Source: Cerioporus squamosus
Lineage: Eukaryota > Basidiomycota > Agaricomycetes > Polyporales > Polyporaceae
Reading direction: 5' to 3'
Length of the DNA: 14,881 nt
Assembly (NCBI GenBank): GCA_022592435.1
Contig: JABYQS010000714.1
Span: 1 to 14,881 of the forward strand
Shown here: positions 1 to 9,157 of the stretch, one piece after another
How the letters are laid out: each line of letters starts with the position of its first letter
Numbering within the stretch: the stretch's first letter is position 1
Notes under the pieces: model-generated
Database searches by the model: none
Told to the model about the DNA's origin: nothing
Seen by the model: the letters and a program-made list of their open reading frames with translations, nothing else
Position numbers and translations under genes: made by a program

Positions 1-126
1 AGACATGCTAATGCGCGTTTGCTGATGCTGTTTGCCACAAATCCTGCATCGATGGATAGCTACTGCTTTGCTGATGATGGGGAAATTGCTCCCAAGTCAT
101 TTCAGTTCGACGTGTGCAAGTTGTGA
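1..126 (+). CDS. Possible C-terminal end of a gene entering from the left
   Basis: Frame 1 is open from the first base to a TGA at 124-126, giving about 41 residues that end in ...QFDVCKL. The composition is mixed and protein-like, with an acidic patch (FADDGEIAP) and no low-complexity sequence. No family was recognised. A 42-codon open stretch can arise by chance, and no splice acceptor or start can be judged because the sequence begins here. It could be the last exon of a gene, or another fragment of the decayed material to its right. Confidence 0.25.
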   Translation, partial: RHANARLLMLFATNPASMDSYCFADDGEIAPKSFQFDVCKL

Positions 127-390
127 GGCATGGAGTAGTAGCTCTCGAAAGCGGGGCAGTTGCCATAACAGCAATAGCAGGAAGTAAACACCGCCGAGGC
201 TACCCAATTGGGCAGGCAGACAGAAGCACCGGCAGGCATGCGCAATTGCAAGCACCATAAATAAGGAGAAACCAGGGGAGATTAGAGAAGGTCAGACGAA
301 TACACATGCCAAGAATCAGCCCAATTGGACGACAGGAAGGGGGGTCTGCAAAGTTGATGACAACCCATTTTGCCTCACTCACTGTCTATG

Positions 391-1009
391 TTAGGTTCGG
401 AGCAAGCCCTTGCTCTGGCGCTTGCTTTGCAGCGTGCCAGAAGGGGTGTGTGACAAGATCGGCTGACAGGTGGGTGCAGAGGTGGAGCCGACGGCGGTGA
501 CAACGCGCTCATCAATGGAGTTGTGCAGCAGTGGTCCAGGGCCTGATGTTCTCCTTGCCTGAGCTGCTTCTTGGCCTACATGAGCTTTGGGAGAGCCGAA
601 CCCAAGAATAAAAAGAACTTGTTCGTCTTGACGTGGCTTGAGGAAGGGGTCCGGTTACCCGAAGTGTTCTTGCTTGCGACGAGGCTGGTAATCATCTTGC
701 ATCAGTGTTGGTGATGGCAGCCTTCCAGTCCACGTATTCTTCGATCCCCATCATATGGGGGATCGCAGGGTCACCAACCATCTTACGGAGGTCCTTGCAC
801 ATGTTGGCAATGGGGATCCGACGACACCCTCTCTAGATCTTGTCTGGCTCATCGACATCACAGTCCCGGATCCGAGCAACATAAAGCAACCATTCTTCCA
901 GCCTTTTGCAACCCTTTTCTGTAGTCAGATGAGCAAAATTAAGCACCTTCAGAAAGATGTGACACAGATTTGGGGTGTAAACTTTATGCTGCAAAGTTTG
1001 TGCAGCCTT
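391..1009 (-). pseudogene. Decayed coding relic of unknown family
   Basis: Read on the minus strand from 1009, one frame runs 58 codons, meets a TAG (833-835), then continues 46 codons in the same frame to a TGA at 692-694. The translation looks like real protein, for example CKRLEEWLLYVARIRD before the stop and MCKDLRKMVGDPAIP after it. Just before the TGA, another frame continues the protein-like sequence (DDYQPRRKQEHFG, stop, then FILGFGSPKAHVGQ) and ends at TAA 391-393. One internal stop, one frameshift and a second stop make a functional gene unlikely, and no intron borders are visible that would remove them. I do not recognise the family; a transposon-encoded or other repeated protein is possible because the surroundings are gene-poor. 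A further in-frame-looking piece lies upstream, to about 1061, in another frame. Confidence 0.4.
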
Positions 1010-1019
1010 TCACCTTGCT

Positions 1020-1690
1020 GAAAATTCTGGTGATCTCCAATGATGTATTGCTGGGATTATAGTATTATTATACACTACTATAAGATCATAGACCCTCTTG
1101 CAGTAACTATATGTTCAGCATTTGCCTTGCCTACCTATGTGCACAAACTGGATGAGATTGACTTGCTAGAAACTCTTTCAGAATGTCTCCAATCATTAAT
1201 AAAACTCTGTTAATTGTGACCATAACCTTATAGGGCAATGAAAACTATATAGCCTTTCTCGCTGATGCATTTGGGAGCACATGCATGTGCACATTTGTGT
1301 GATAGTCAATGTAGGGACTTATTGTATGTATGATCATACTAGCACATCATCAACCATTTCAACATATCAGACTGTTTTCATTTGCATGTCTTAAACAGTC
1401 AGTATCAATGTAGTATGGATGGAATTGTAAGATATTTTCATTAGATAAAGCAAAATTTCCACGCATAGCAAAGGCCAGGCTTAATGGAGTTTATATACAT
1501 ATATCATTTATAGAGGCTGAGATGTTAAAGTGATACATTCATGGAGAGCATGAATACCTTGGAGGCTAATTGAATTGCAACTCCCGCCAGCAAAGTATAG
1601 GGTAACACATATGGCAAAAGTATATCCTGTTCGAATCATTTACCGGTACAGTAAGCAAAAAGATAATACTGCCACTTACCTTATCAATCA
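1020..1690. other. AT-rich stretch with no gene seen
   Basis: Base composition falls well below that of the rest of the window, with runs such as tatatacatatatcattta near 1490. All six frames are closed by frequent stops. No coding relic, terminal repeat, tRNA or poly-A-tailed element was seen. It may be old non-coding or mutated repeat sequence. Confidence 0.5.
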
Positions 1691-1743
1691 ATTTCCTTTC
1701 ATGGCACCGAAAAGGCTGCGTTCTTTGCAGTGATACGAATTTC

Positions 1744-1839
1744 ACCAGACGTTATACGGCGAGGTCCTGTATTTCTTTTTGTCTCTCCGCTTTCGACTCC
1801 GACCGGCACCGTGCGGGAGCGCGCCGTATAACGTCTGGT
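1744..1839. repeat. Perfect 18-bp inverted repeat with 60-bp spacer
   Basis: ACCAGACGTTATACGGCG at 1744-1761 is exactly reverse-complemented at 1822-1839. The 60-bp spacer contains a polypyrimidine run. An 18-bp perfect match this close is unlikely by chance. It could form a cruciform or hairpin, or be the ends of a very small non-autonomous element. A tacga motif occurs on both outer sides (1734-1738 and 1840-1844) but abuts only the right arm, so a target-site duplication is not established. Confidence 0.7.
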
Positions 1840-1841
1840 TA

Positions 1842-2063
1842 CGAGATTAAGCGCCCTCGACGTCCTCGACGTTTTCGACGGTTTGCTCATCTCGTTTGCC
1901 GTCGTCCGCAAAGTCTACGGCCGCTTGGCGCAGTTTTTAGTCAAGTCCAGTCATATCTATCCGATCTCTTAACTCGACGTACGAAACACCTGCGCGGATA
2001 TCCCAAGAACTTACGGTCAATACCATCTGCATCGACGGGAACGACTGCGGTCTCTTCACCTAG
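1842..2063 (+). pseudogene. Possible degraded Ulp1-like cysteine protease fragment
   Basis: At 2025-2060 the plus strand reads ICIDGNDCGLFT followed by a TAG. This resembles the catalytic-cysteine motif of Ulp1/SENP (C48) proteases, usually Q-x-N-x-x-DCG-x-F. About 55 codons upstream and in a different frame is DVFDGLLISFAVVRKVYG, which could correspond to the YDS region that normally carries the catalytic Asp in such proteases. The two parts are out of frame with each other and stops intervene, so this would be a relic. Ulp1 domains are often carried by eukaryotic DNA transposons, which would fit the gene-poor setting. The match is short and the upstream histidine motif was not found, so the call is tentative. 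Confidence 0.2.
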
Positions 2064-2783
2064 AGGGCAATGGTTGAATTGCGAAGAAGCGTGCGGAAGA
2101 GAGGAGTCCGAAACGTCCAGGACACCACGACGGCGATGAAAGGAGCATGGTGGGCACTGGGGACTTGGTAGACACGCGGACGGGAGGAAGGATAAGTGGG
2201 GAGACGTCACAGATGCCGCAACCTCGGAAAAGCCCAAACGCACGGGCATTGGTTCGAAGGACAAGGGGGCGTTAGCCTCACGTTACGGGACCAGGAGAAG
2301 GTACGCCTCACCGCACGCTTTGCATGTGCTACACGAGAGGAAGCCTCCATTCTACGTCTGCGAGGGAGGAGGAGAGCCGTCAGAGAATCAGCGTGTTCGC
2401 GTGTGTTTGTGAGAAGGCCATAGTCGTCGAGCGAGGGCCTTCGGACCTCACTTAGCCTCATTCCTGTGTCTGTGGCAGGTCCATGACTCTCGAACGACCT
2501 GCCTTCGATGCAGGGACGCGTGCTCAGAGCCGCTCGTGAAGCTGGGATCGTCCAATCGAGCGAGATAGAACTTCGGGGACATCTGGAGGATGAGGATTAG
2601 CATGATGTTCGTGGTGCTTGTCTTGGCTATATTGTCGATATCAAAGCGACGGCAAGCGAAGTCGCTGTTGCCTGTGGTTCCCGTCAAGTGGCCATGTCCT
2701 TGCACTAACATGCGCAGTGGGGGCTCGTCTCGATATACAACTCCGACTTACATCGCACTCCTCTTACTACGGACTAACATCTA
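2064..2783. other. Intergenic stretch with no supported feature
   Basis: Short open frames exist on both strands here, but none has a recognisable domain, consistent codon bias or paired splice sites. The right part is the 3' flank of the minus-strand hydrolase that ends at 2784. No repeat or RNA gene was recognised. Confidence 0.4.
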
Positions 2784-4033
2784 TTATAGCGCTTCAGCGT
2801 CGTCCCCCAGGAATCCCTGCAACGTCTTGTCGGGCAAGTCCCAATGAGCCTGGATCAAGGTCAGTTGAGATACTCTAAAGTTGACAGCAAGCATGACTCA
2901 CAAAGTGGTTCGCCCCCCGGAAGCGTATCCACTTCACCTTCCGCACTGCCTTGCCCGCCTTCCGCGCCTCCTCCAGCTCGGTGAATAGCGTCCAGTAGGC
3001 CAATGGCATTTCCCAGATCGACGCATCGCACCACAAGTACCGGATCTCGACGTCTCTCCAGTCATCACCACCAGAGAGCGAGTTTCGCAGCAGGAACGCG
3101 CCCTTCCTGAGCGACGCGTACGTCCCATGGACCATCGACGCGGCGGCGATACCTTGCTCACTCCCTCCCTGCTCTCCTGGCGCTGGGTACGCTGACTCCG
3201 CGATCTCGTCCGCAGTCATTCGCGTGATTGTCGGCGACGGACTCTGCAGGTAGTGCCTGGACTCCAGCGCTGCTGATCCAGACCGTTCAACTTCTCCGTG
3301 CGCGAAGTAGGCCGATACCCATAACCCAAAGTGCTCTGTCTTCTCTTCGGGCGCAAGTGCAGGGTCGTGCAGGGGATGATAGAGTCCTTCGGGTAGGGTG
3401 TATCCATGGCAAACATAAGACGAATCTGCACGATCAGTGAGTCACGTCTTCGCGAGGACGTAATCCGAGATCGTCTCACCGTAGTAGACGATTCTTCTGA
3501 CGTATTCCTTCAGGTTAACGTCTGCGACTGGGAACGACGTGACATGGGTGAGGAGAGCAGAGAGCCAGGTTGCGCCTAGCGACCAACCGGCCAGAACGAG
3601 GCCGCCCTGCTTTCCCTGAGCCGGGATGACACCGCCTCGCTTTACGAGATCGGCAAGGTAGTCGTACAACTCGCGGGCGCGTTTCTTCATGAGCACCTCC
3701 ATCTCCTCCGCTGCTTCAGGACTTCCGGCGGGAGCGCTGGCAAGCCGAGTGATCTGCGCACGTTCCTCGACGGTGAAGGGGACGGAACCGGGGTAGTCGC
3801 GTCTGTTGACGAGGACGATACGCGCGTTGAACTTCGGAGCCAGCGGCAGGAGCTTCTTGAAGTTTCCTGATAGGTGCGCGTTGGAGTGTACGACATCAAA
3901 AGTGCGAGGAAGGAGACTTACCACCATGGAAGCCCCAGCCATGTACGACTACGAGCGTCGTGTAATCCGTGCTGCCTGGCGGAGCGCCTGAATCGAGGAA
4001 GGTCCGGAGGAGAGTCGTCTCTGTCTGTGCCAT
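2784..4033 (-). CDS. Alpha/beta-hydrolase fold protein, 362 aa, four exons
   Basis: A predicted hydrolase of the alpha/beta fold; the substrate is unknown. Exons on the minus strand are 4033-3922, 3866-3480, 3425-2902 and 2849-2784, with GT...AG introns of 55, 54 and 52 bp. Splicing restores one frame throughout (phases 1, 1, 0). The start is the first ATG of the open exon and gives a standard N-terminus: a beta strand followed by HGWGFHGG (residues 31-38), the usual oxyanion-loop position. The nucleophile elbow is AGWSLGATW with Ser133. Asp300 in YLWCDASIWEMP and His340 in RGANHFAHW are well placed as the other two triad members. No signal peptide is seen, so it is probably cytosolic. The unspliced reading would stop at 3442 and lose the acid and the histidine, so the spliced model is strongly preferred. 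It is divergent from its neighbours and shows no link to the proteases. An esterase, lipase or C-C hydrolase activity cannot be chosen from sequence alone. Confidence 0.88.
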
Positions 4034-5429
4034 GGGGTCGAGGACTTCAACGTTCGTTTCCCCTACCTGCCTCGTCCATATCGCTTTTGTACTGAGGACT
4101 TGAGTTGCTGACTGATGTACTGTACAGCGTCGAGACCATCGCTAGCGGCCTAGCTTGGTCAGCAATATACGAAGGAGGCGAAGATGTGCGGTCGCGCCAT
4201 CTATGAGGCTCTGACTGGCGCGCTCCGCGCGGGAAAATCAGCATTTGGGATTGGTCGATCTCTCCCTCTGTGTGACCGGGCCCGGTGCAAAACTTTGTCC
4301 CAACGCTGGTATCGCCAAGGCTCGCGGTCAAAGTTGGCCTGTCCTTTCAGTAAGTATCCGTAGCGGCGGAGACAATGATGACGAAGATACAGCTTGGTAA
4401 GCTCATCTACGCGGATGTATGCGCGCTTTTGACGCAACGGTGACATTCGGTAGGGCTGCGACATCGGGCGGATTTCACCGCTAGCTCGTGATATCCAGGC
4501 AGCCTGCTCATGCTCATTGTCACAGGAATATACAGTGCGCTAGCAAACAGTCCCCCCGCGACGATCGCTCGCACTTCAAACTACATGGATCGAATGACAC
4601 AAGTCCCGGTTTATGCGCTCAGAAGCGAATACGCCCGTCGTCTGCGTCACTCCGGACAGTGCACCGTCAACGACTCAATACTATCATTCTCGAGGAGCGA
4701 GCGGAGTTCACCTGCTAGCCTCCGGAACGCCACCGAACGGCAGCGATACGCTCATGAGATGGATGTTGCGTGGTGCGTGGAATAGCGACGAGCTACGGAC
4801 GGCGGCCCTCTATGCTGCCAGGACGGACGTCGGCACAGATGAGTGAGGAGGCGTTGAGTGCCGAGTAGTGTGGTGCGACCAGTCAAAGTGCGCGATGCCG
4901 TGGGCAGCCAATAACATCGGAGCCGAGCTCGAGGAGGCACAGCGCACTGATCTCGCTTGTCCGTGTGCATCGCGTGAATGACTTCGTGAGTACTCTCACA
5001 CTGTACCCGCCCAGTGTGTGTCTGCTGATGGGTTCTCTGCTCATAGGCGTATTGAGACTTCCCCGGGGAGTCTTGCGCGCGTTCTTTGGAACAAGGCAGG
5101 AATGTGAACTTCTCGTTGTACTCACCATTCTACCCAATGCAGCGTCGGAGACTTCTGTCAGAAATCCGAATGCTTGGCCGTCAATGAGGACCGCTCACGT
5201 CTCGATGTTGAACGGTCAGACCTTCCCGCTCTGCGATACCTGGAGTCCTATGACGAGCACCGACCGATTTGATCATGTGCGGCCACTTGCGAATGCGCGG
5301 AAAGGAGTCGTACGTACTAGCGTGGCGCAGGCTCGCGTATCTTGTTCGGGTTTCGAGCAGGAATGGTCTTTGTCATGCTGGTGGACGAACAGGTGGGCCT
5401 GCAGTAGTAGCTTCACGTTCTGTCAAGCG
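4034..5429. other. Intergenic region with degenerate open stretches
   Basis: This separates the divergently oriented hydrolase (minus) and first sedolisin (plus), so it includes the hydrolase promoter on the left. One plus frame is protein-like in pieces from 4613: to TGA 4844-4846, then about 40 codons (WCDQSKCAMPWAANNIG), and later about 5144-5269 (FCQKSECLAVNEDRSRLDVE). It is interrupted by several stops. A different plus frame is open for 156 codons at 4965-5435 but has a composition typical of a shadow frame. A GTGAGT at 4985 and a tag acceptor near 5048 could mark an old intron. No family was recognised. This may be a decayed gene. Confidence 0.3.
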
Positions 5430-5647
5430 TTCTGATCAGTCTCTACACTACTTCTAGCACATGAGGAACGCAGCACGGCGAGCGCCGCCATTCGCGACTC
5501 CTTCGCTGGGCAACGAAGTGCCTTGGAAGAATTGGTGGCCCTCGTGGCTTCCTTGTCGGGTAGCACGTTGCAATGAACGCGGCTGCTACCTCTGGAAGGC
5601 TATGAGATTGCCCGCATATAACTCGCACCGGGGTCTCCCTGATAGAG

Positions 5648-5654
5648 TATAAGA
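5648..5654 (+). promoter_or_regulatory. TATA box of sedolisin copy 1
   Basis: TATAAGA lies 74 bp upstream of the start codon at 5722. The second copy has TATAAAG at the same distance, followed by a conserved leader (aacatccaaggtcctgttca or near identical). Conservation of motif and spacing between otherwise diverged promoters supports the call. Here the box sits within a small palindrome, gagtat-aag-atactc. Confidence 0.6.
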
Positions 5655-5721
5655 TACTCGCAGCAAAGACGAAGAACGTCCAAGGTCCTGTTCAGCCTCT
5701 CAACAGCCACCTTGAACCATC

Positions 5722-7647
5722 ATGGTTGCCGCCCGCGGCTTGTTCTTCTTCTCGCTCTTCGCCCTTGCCTTTGGCAAGCTCATGGCGCGCAACATGAAGG
5801 TGCACGAGTCCCGCGAGGGTATCCCCGACGGCTTCTCGCTGCGCGGCGCTGCTCAGCCCGACCAGACCCTCAAGCTCCGTCTCGCACTCGTGCAGAGCAA
5901 CGTCGCCGAGCTCGAGCGCAAGTTAATGGACGTCAGCACGCCGTCGAGCGCTAACTACGGCAAGCATCTCTCGAAGGCTGAGGTATGTACTATGCATTGT
6001 CTTCTCGGCTGACAGCAGCAACTGATCTCGTGGTCAACAGGTCCAGCAGCTCGTTGCCCCGACGCAGGACAGCGTCGATGCCGTCAACGCTTGGCTGAAG
6101 GAGAACGACATCAACGCGAAGACGATCTCCGCCACGGGCGACTGGCTCGCGTTTGAGGTCCCTGTGAGCAAGGCTAATGAGCTCTTCGATGCCGACTTCT
6201 CCGTCTACACGCACGACGAGACTGGCACGGAGGCCGTCCGCACCCTCTCCTACTCCATTCCGGCGGAGCTCCAGGGCCACCTTGACCTCGTGCACCCGAC
6301 GATCACCTTCCCGAACCCCAGGGGCCTTCTTCCGGTGTTCACGGCCCCGATCAAGGCTGAGGCCCAGAACTTGACGTCGCGTGCGACGATCCCCTCGTCG
6401 TGTGCACGTACCATCACTCCTGCCTGCCTGCAGGCGATATACAACACCCCTTCGACGCCGGCCACGGAGTCGTCGAACAAGCTCGCGGTCACAGGCTATC
6501 TCGAGCAATACGCAAACAAGGCTGACCTAAGGAGCTTCCTAGCCAAGTTCCGCAAGGACATCTCGTCGTCGACTACTTTCACTCTCCAGACGCTCGATGG
6601 CGGCTCAAACTCACAAACCGGCAGCGATGCTGGTGTCGAGGCTGTAAGTCGTCCATGATGTCACTCCAGCGATTAGTGATAGGCTAACTCTAAGCCACTA
6701 CAGAATCTTGACATTCAGTACACGGTCGGTGTCGCCACAGGTGTTCCCATCTTCTTCATTTCCATCGGCGAGGACTACCAGGACGGCCCCCTTGAGGGCT
6801 TCCTCGATGTCGTGAACGCCCTCCTCGACGAGGACACGCCACCTTACGTGATGTCCACGAGCTACGGCCAGGACGAGGATACGATCTCCCTCAACCTCGC
6901 CAAGTACGTTCATCCTGCAACGCTCATAATTTGTGTTTGCTCACGCACTAGTAGCAAACTGTGCAAAGCTTACGCGCAGCTCGGTGCTCGTGGTGTCTCC
7001 ATCCTCTTCGCCTCTGGTGATGGTGGTGTCGCTGGCTCGCAGTCTTCCAGCTGCAGCAAGTTCGTCCCGACCTTCCCCTCTGGCTGCCCGTTGTACGTCG
7101 TAACATCCTCTTGTCACGATCCCGCATGCTGACCAGCTTCAACAGCATGACCTCTGTCGGTGCCACCCAGGGCATCAACCCCGAGACCGCTGCCGACTTC
7201 TCGTCCGGCGGCTTCTCCAACTACTTCGGCATCCCCGACTACCAGACCAGCGCAGTCTCCGGCTACCTCAAGGCGCTCGGCAGTACGAACTCTGGCAAGT
7301 ATAACGCGACCGGCCGCGGCTTCCCCGACATCGCCACCCAGGGCGTCAACTTCGAGATCGTCGTCGACGGGCAGGTCGAGGGCGTCGAGGGCACGAGCTG
7401 CTCGAGCCCGACGCTCGCGAGCATCATCTCGCTCCTCAACGACCGTCTCATCGCGGCTGGGAAGAGCCCGCTCGGGTTCCTCAACCCGTTCCTGTACTCG
7501 ACTGGGGCGTCTGCGCTCAATGACATCACGTCTGGCTCCAACCCCGGCTGCAACACGAACGGGTTCCCGGCAAAGGCTGGCTGGGACCCCGTCACTGGGC
7601 TCGGTACGCCCGACTTCAAGAAGCTGCTATCGGCTGTCGGCTTGTAG
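5722..7647 (+). CDS. Secreted sedolisin (serine-carboxyl peptidase S53), copy 1, 567 aa
   Basis: An acid endo- or tripeptidyl-peptidase of family S53, made as a secreted proenzyme. Exons are 5722-5982, 6041-6643, 6704-6903, 6955-7092 and 7146-7647; introns are 58, 60, 51 and 53 bp, and the spliced length of 1704 nt is a whole number of codons. A hydrophobic signal peptide covers about residues 1-18. The pro-kumamolisin activation domain follows from about residue 27, with GIPDGFSLRG and PSSANYGKHLSKAEV (the usual xxYGKHLS region). The catalytic Glu287 and Asp291 span the exon 2/3 junction (VEANLDIQY), the oxyanion Asp377 is in FASGDGG, and Ser485 is in EGTSCSSP. Asp527 (NDITSG) and Asp548 (GWDPVTGLGTPDF) fit the C-terminal calcium site. 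Length and layout match fungal sedolisins. The start is the first ATG after the TATA box and gives the signal peptide. The in-frame read-through ORFs over the introns are not the gene. It is probably nutritional and extracellular. Confidence 0.95.
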
Positions 7648-7797
7648 ACGAGGTGGTTGGACCATGACGACTTCCCAGGCTGAGCGGGTTGCAAGGTTAG
7701 TGACATACCCTGTGTACATCCTTGTATTGCATGCAGAGTACCCAACCCGGGATTCGGACCCTTGGTAGCTTTGCACGGCCCCTGTTCACACTTCAAA

Positions 7798-8338
7798 CGT
7801 GTGCGGCTTCGCATCCTGTCAAGCCTCACGCCTAGGTTCATGCTACCGGGGAGACATAGGTATAGTCAGAGCGCCGTGCAAGATGCTCACTATTAGTATA
7901 AGCTCCAAATAGAGCTATCAAGGGACACGTTCTGGACTGACTGAGTCAAGTTTCAGTAAGCGCAACATAAAAGCAAGCTTGAGGGCCTCCCCGTCGACGA
8001 AGTTGTCGAAGGAGAATCCCGCGCATGTGTGCGGGCCTCTTTCGACCGAAGTTCATGTCGAAGACCTCCGCCGTGCGGTCCTGGGGCACCCGGCCTCTGA
8101 TCACGACTCAAAGATAGGCAAATGAATGAGTATACGTGCGGACGACAGTGCGAATCTGTTCAAGGTAACACCGACCTGGAGGGTCGGTCAGTCTGCAGAT
8201 GGCGATTATTATGGTAACTGATTCGGCCACTCCGTTCGTTTGAACGTTGCCGAGAGTTATCTCTTTCGTTCTCTGCGGCTCTTCGACGTCCAGACCGCTA
8301 CTCCTTCGCGCTCTGTCATTTTCTCGTCACCCTCGCGC
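7798..8338. other. Spacer downstream of sedolisin copy 1
   Basis: No gene is supported. Small open frames around 7970-8120 occur on both strands but carry no recognised motif. Similarity to the flank of copy 2 ends at the left border of this stretch. Confidence 0.4.
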
Positions 8339-8354
8339 ATGTCTTCAGACTTGA

Positions 8355-9157
8355 ATGTTAGGTTGTAAAGAGGTCCAGCAACTCCTACGGACGTCCAGCA
8401 CGCAGTTGGACGATCGCCCCTATAATGGTGGTGACTTTGGGGTCTCGCGAAGGATCAAAGCCATCAAGAAGGACGGCGTTCCCTTCACGATTGTGCGCTA
8501 CGGGTACCACGTGTCGCCTATCGAGGCAGAGACGACTGCCTTCAAGTTCGTGGCTCAACACACCTCCGTGCGCGTCCCGACAATACACACCGTACTCTCC
8601 GAGAACCGAGAAGACATTCGCCAGACCGTGACTTACGTAGTCGAAGAGCGCCTTCCCGGAACCACGTTGCTCGATGCCCTTCCTACCCTTGACGTTCACG
8701 CTCGTGAGGCCATCACTGGCGAACTACGTACCATGTACTTCGAACTCGCCACACTGAGCAGCCACTGAGACCGCCTAGGACCGTTGCGCGGACCCTGGCA
8801 CAAGGGCAACGCCAGGCTCCGGTGGCTATTGGGTCGTCATCCCTGCGGGGATGACGACGCCCGCGACACAAGGGGCTTTATCCAGTATTGTATTGGGTAA
8901 ACATCATCGGGAAGAATACTCTCACCGCTCATCGCGTCTCGGACCGCCTACTTTAACCTTACGACTTCTCGAGACCACCGACGTTCTCGCATGGGAACCT
9001 GCAGCCCTCGAACATCATGGTGCACGAAGGCCACGTCGTCGGTAACATCGATTGGGCAGAAGCGGGGTGGTACCCCTACTGTTGGGATGCGTACATTCTG
9101 CACAAGAGCCTGCATCAACTATGGGCCATGCATTCGCTTTGCAGTGGGAGCCCATAG
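8355..9157 (+). pseudogene. Broken APH-like (aminoglycoside phosphotransferase fold) kinase
   Basis: Relic of a fungal protein of the APH/choline-kinase-like family, which phosphorylate small molecules; the natural substrate in fungi is generally unknown. The first part (8355-8765) covers the N-lobe: FTIVRYGYHVSPIEAE with the following FVAQHTSVRVPTIHTV, then YVVEERLPGTTLLDALP, the usual hinge. It stops at TGA 8766-8768 right after ELATLSSH, where family members continue with a G-LGPL-GPW motif; that motif is still readable in the same frame (DRLGPLRGPWHKGN). After a shift from frame 3 to frame 2, the C-lobe reads FSHGNLQPSNIMV (8984-9022) and GHVVGNIDWAEAGWYPYCWDAYI, ending at TAG 9155-9157. 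A third frame carries on with EPIVSQLGDPYMHAGP. The catalytic Asp of the HGD motif is Asn here (codon 8996-8998). A stop, at least one frameshift and the lost catalytic residue make it non-functional. An ATG at 8339 is out of frame with the main open stretch. Confidence 0.82.

Larger units (their letters stand above)
5430..7797 (+). repeat. Direct duplication, left unit (sedolisin copy 1)
   Basis: Matches the right unit (about 10245-12711) in the same orientation. The left edge of recognisable similarity is near gttctgatcagtctctacac (5432) against gttctgatcaatctccacac (10250). The right edge is agctttgcacggcccctgtt (7768 onward) against agctctgcacggcccctgtt, after which the sequences diverge. 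The unit carries the promoter, all five exons, four introns and the 3' flank. Edges were judged by eye and may be off by tens of bases. Confidence 0.85.

Noticed and set aside
3426..3445. A 20-bp intron alternative before the third hydrolase exon
   Set aside because: Too short to splice; the GTGAGA donor at 3479 gives a normal 54-bp intron and the natural YYD junction.
3442..3942. 166-aa intronless version of the hydrolase
   Set aside because: Its start lies in the spliced exon 1 and its end in intron 2. Splicing gives a longer protein with a complete catalytic triad.
4965..5435. 156-codon plus-strand ORF upstream of sedolisin copy 1
   Set aside because: No motif, Cys/Trp/Ser-rich composition, and another frame over the same bases looks more protein-like; not enough to call a gene.
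5990..6508. 172-codon minus-strand ORF over sedolisin exon 2 (and its equivalent at 10900-11205)
   Set aside because: It is antisense to a clearly coding exon, Arg/Gly/Val-rich as expected from the complement of GC-rich codons, and has no domain.
7160..7768. 202-codon plus-strand ORF overlapping sedolisin exon 5
   Set aside because: A Ser/Arg/Ala-rich out-of-frame reading of the true exon, which contains the catalytic serine motif in another frame.
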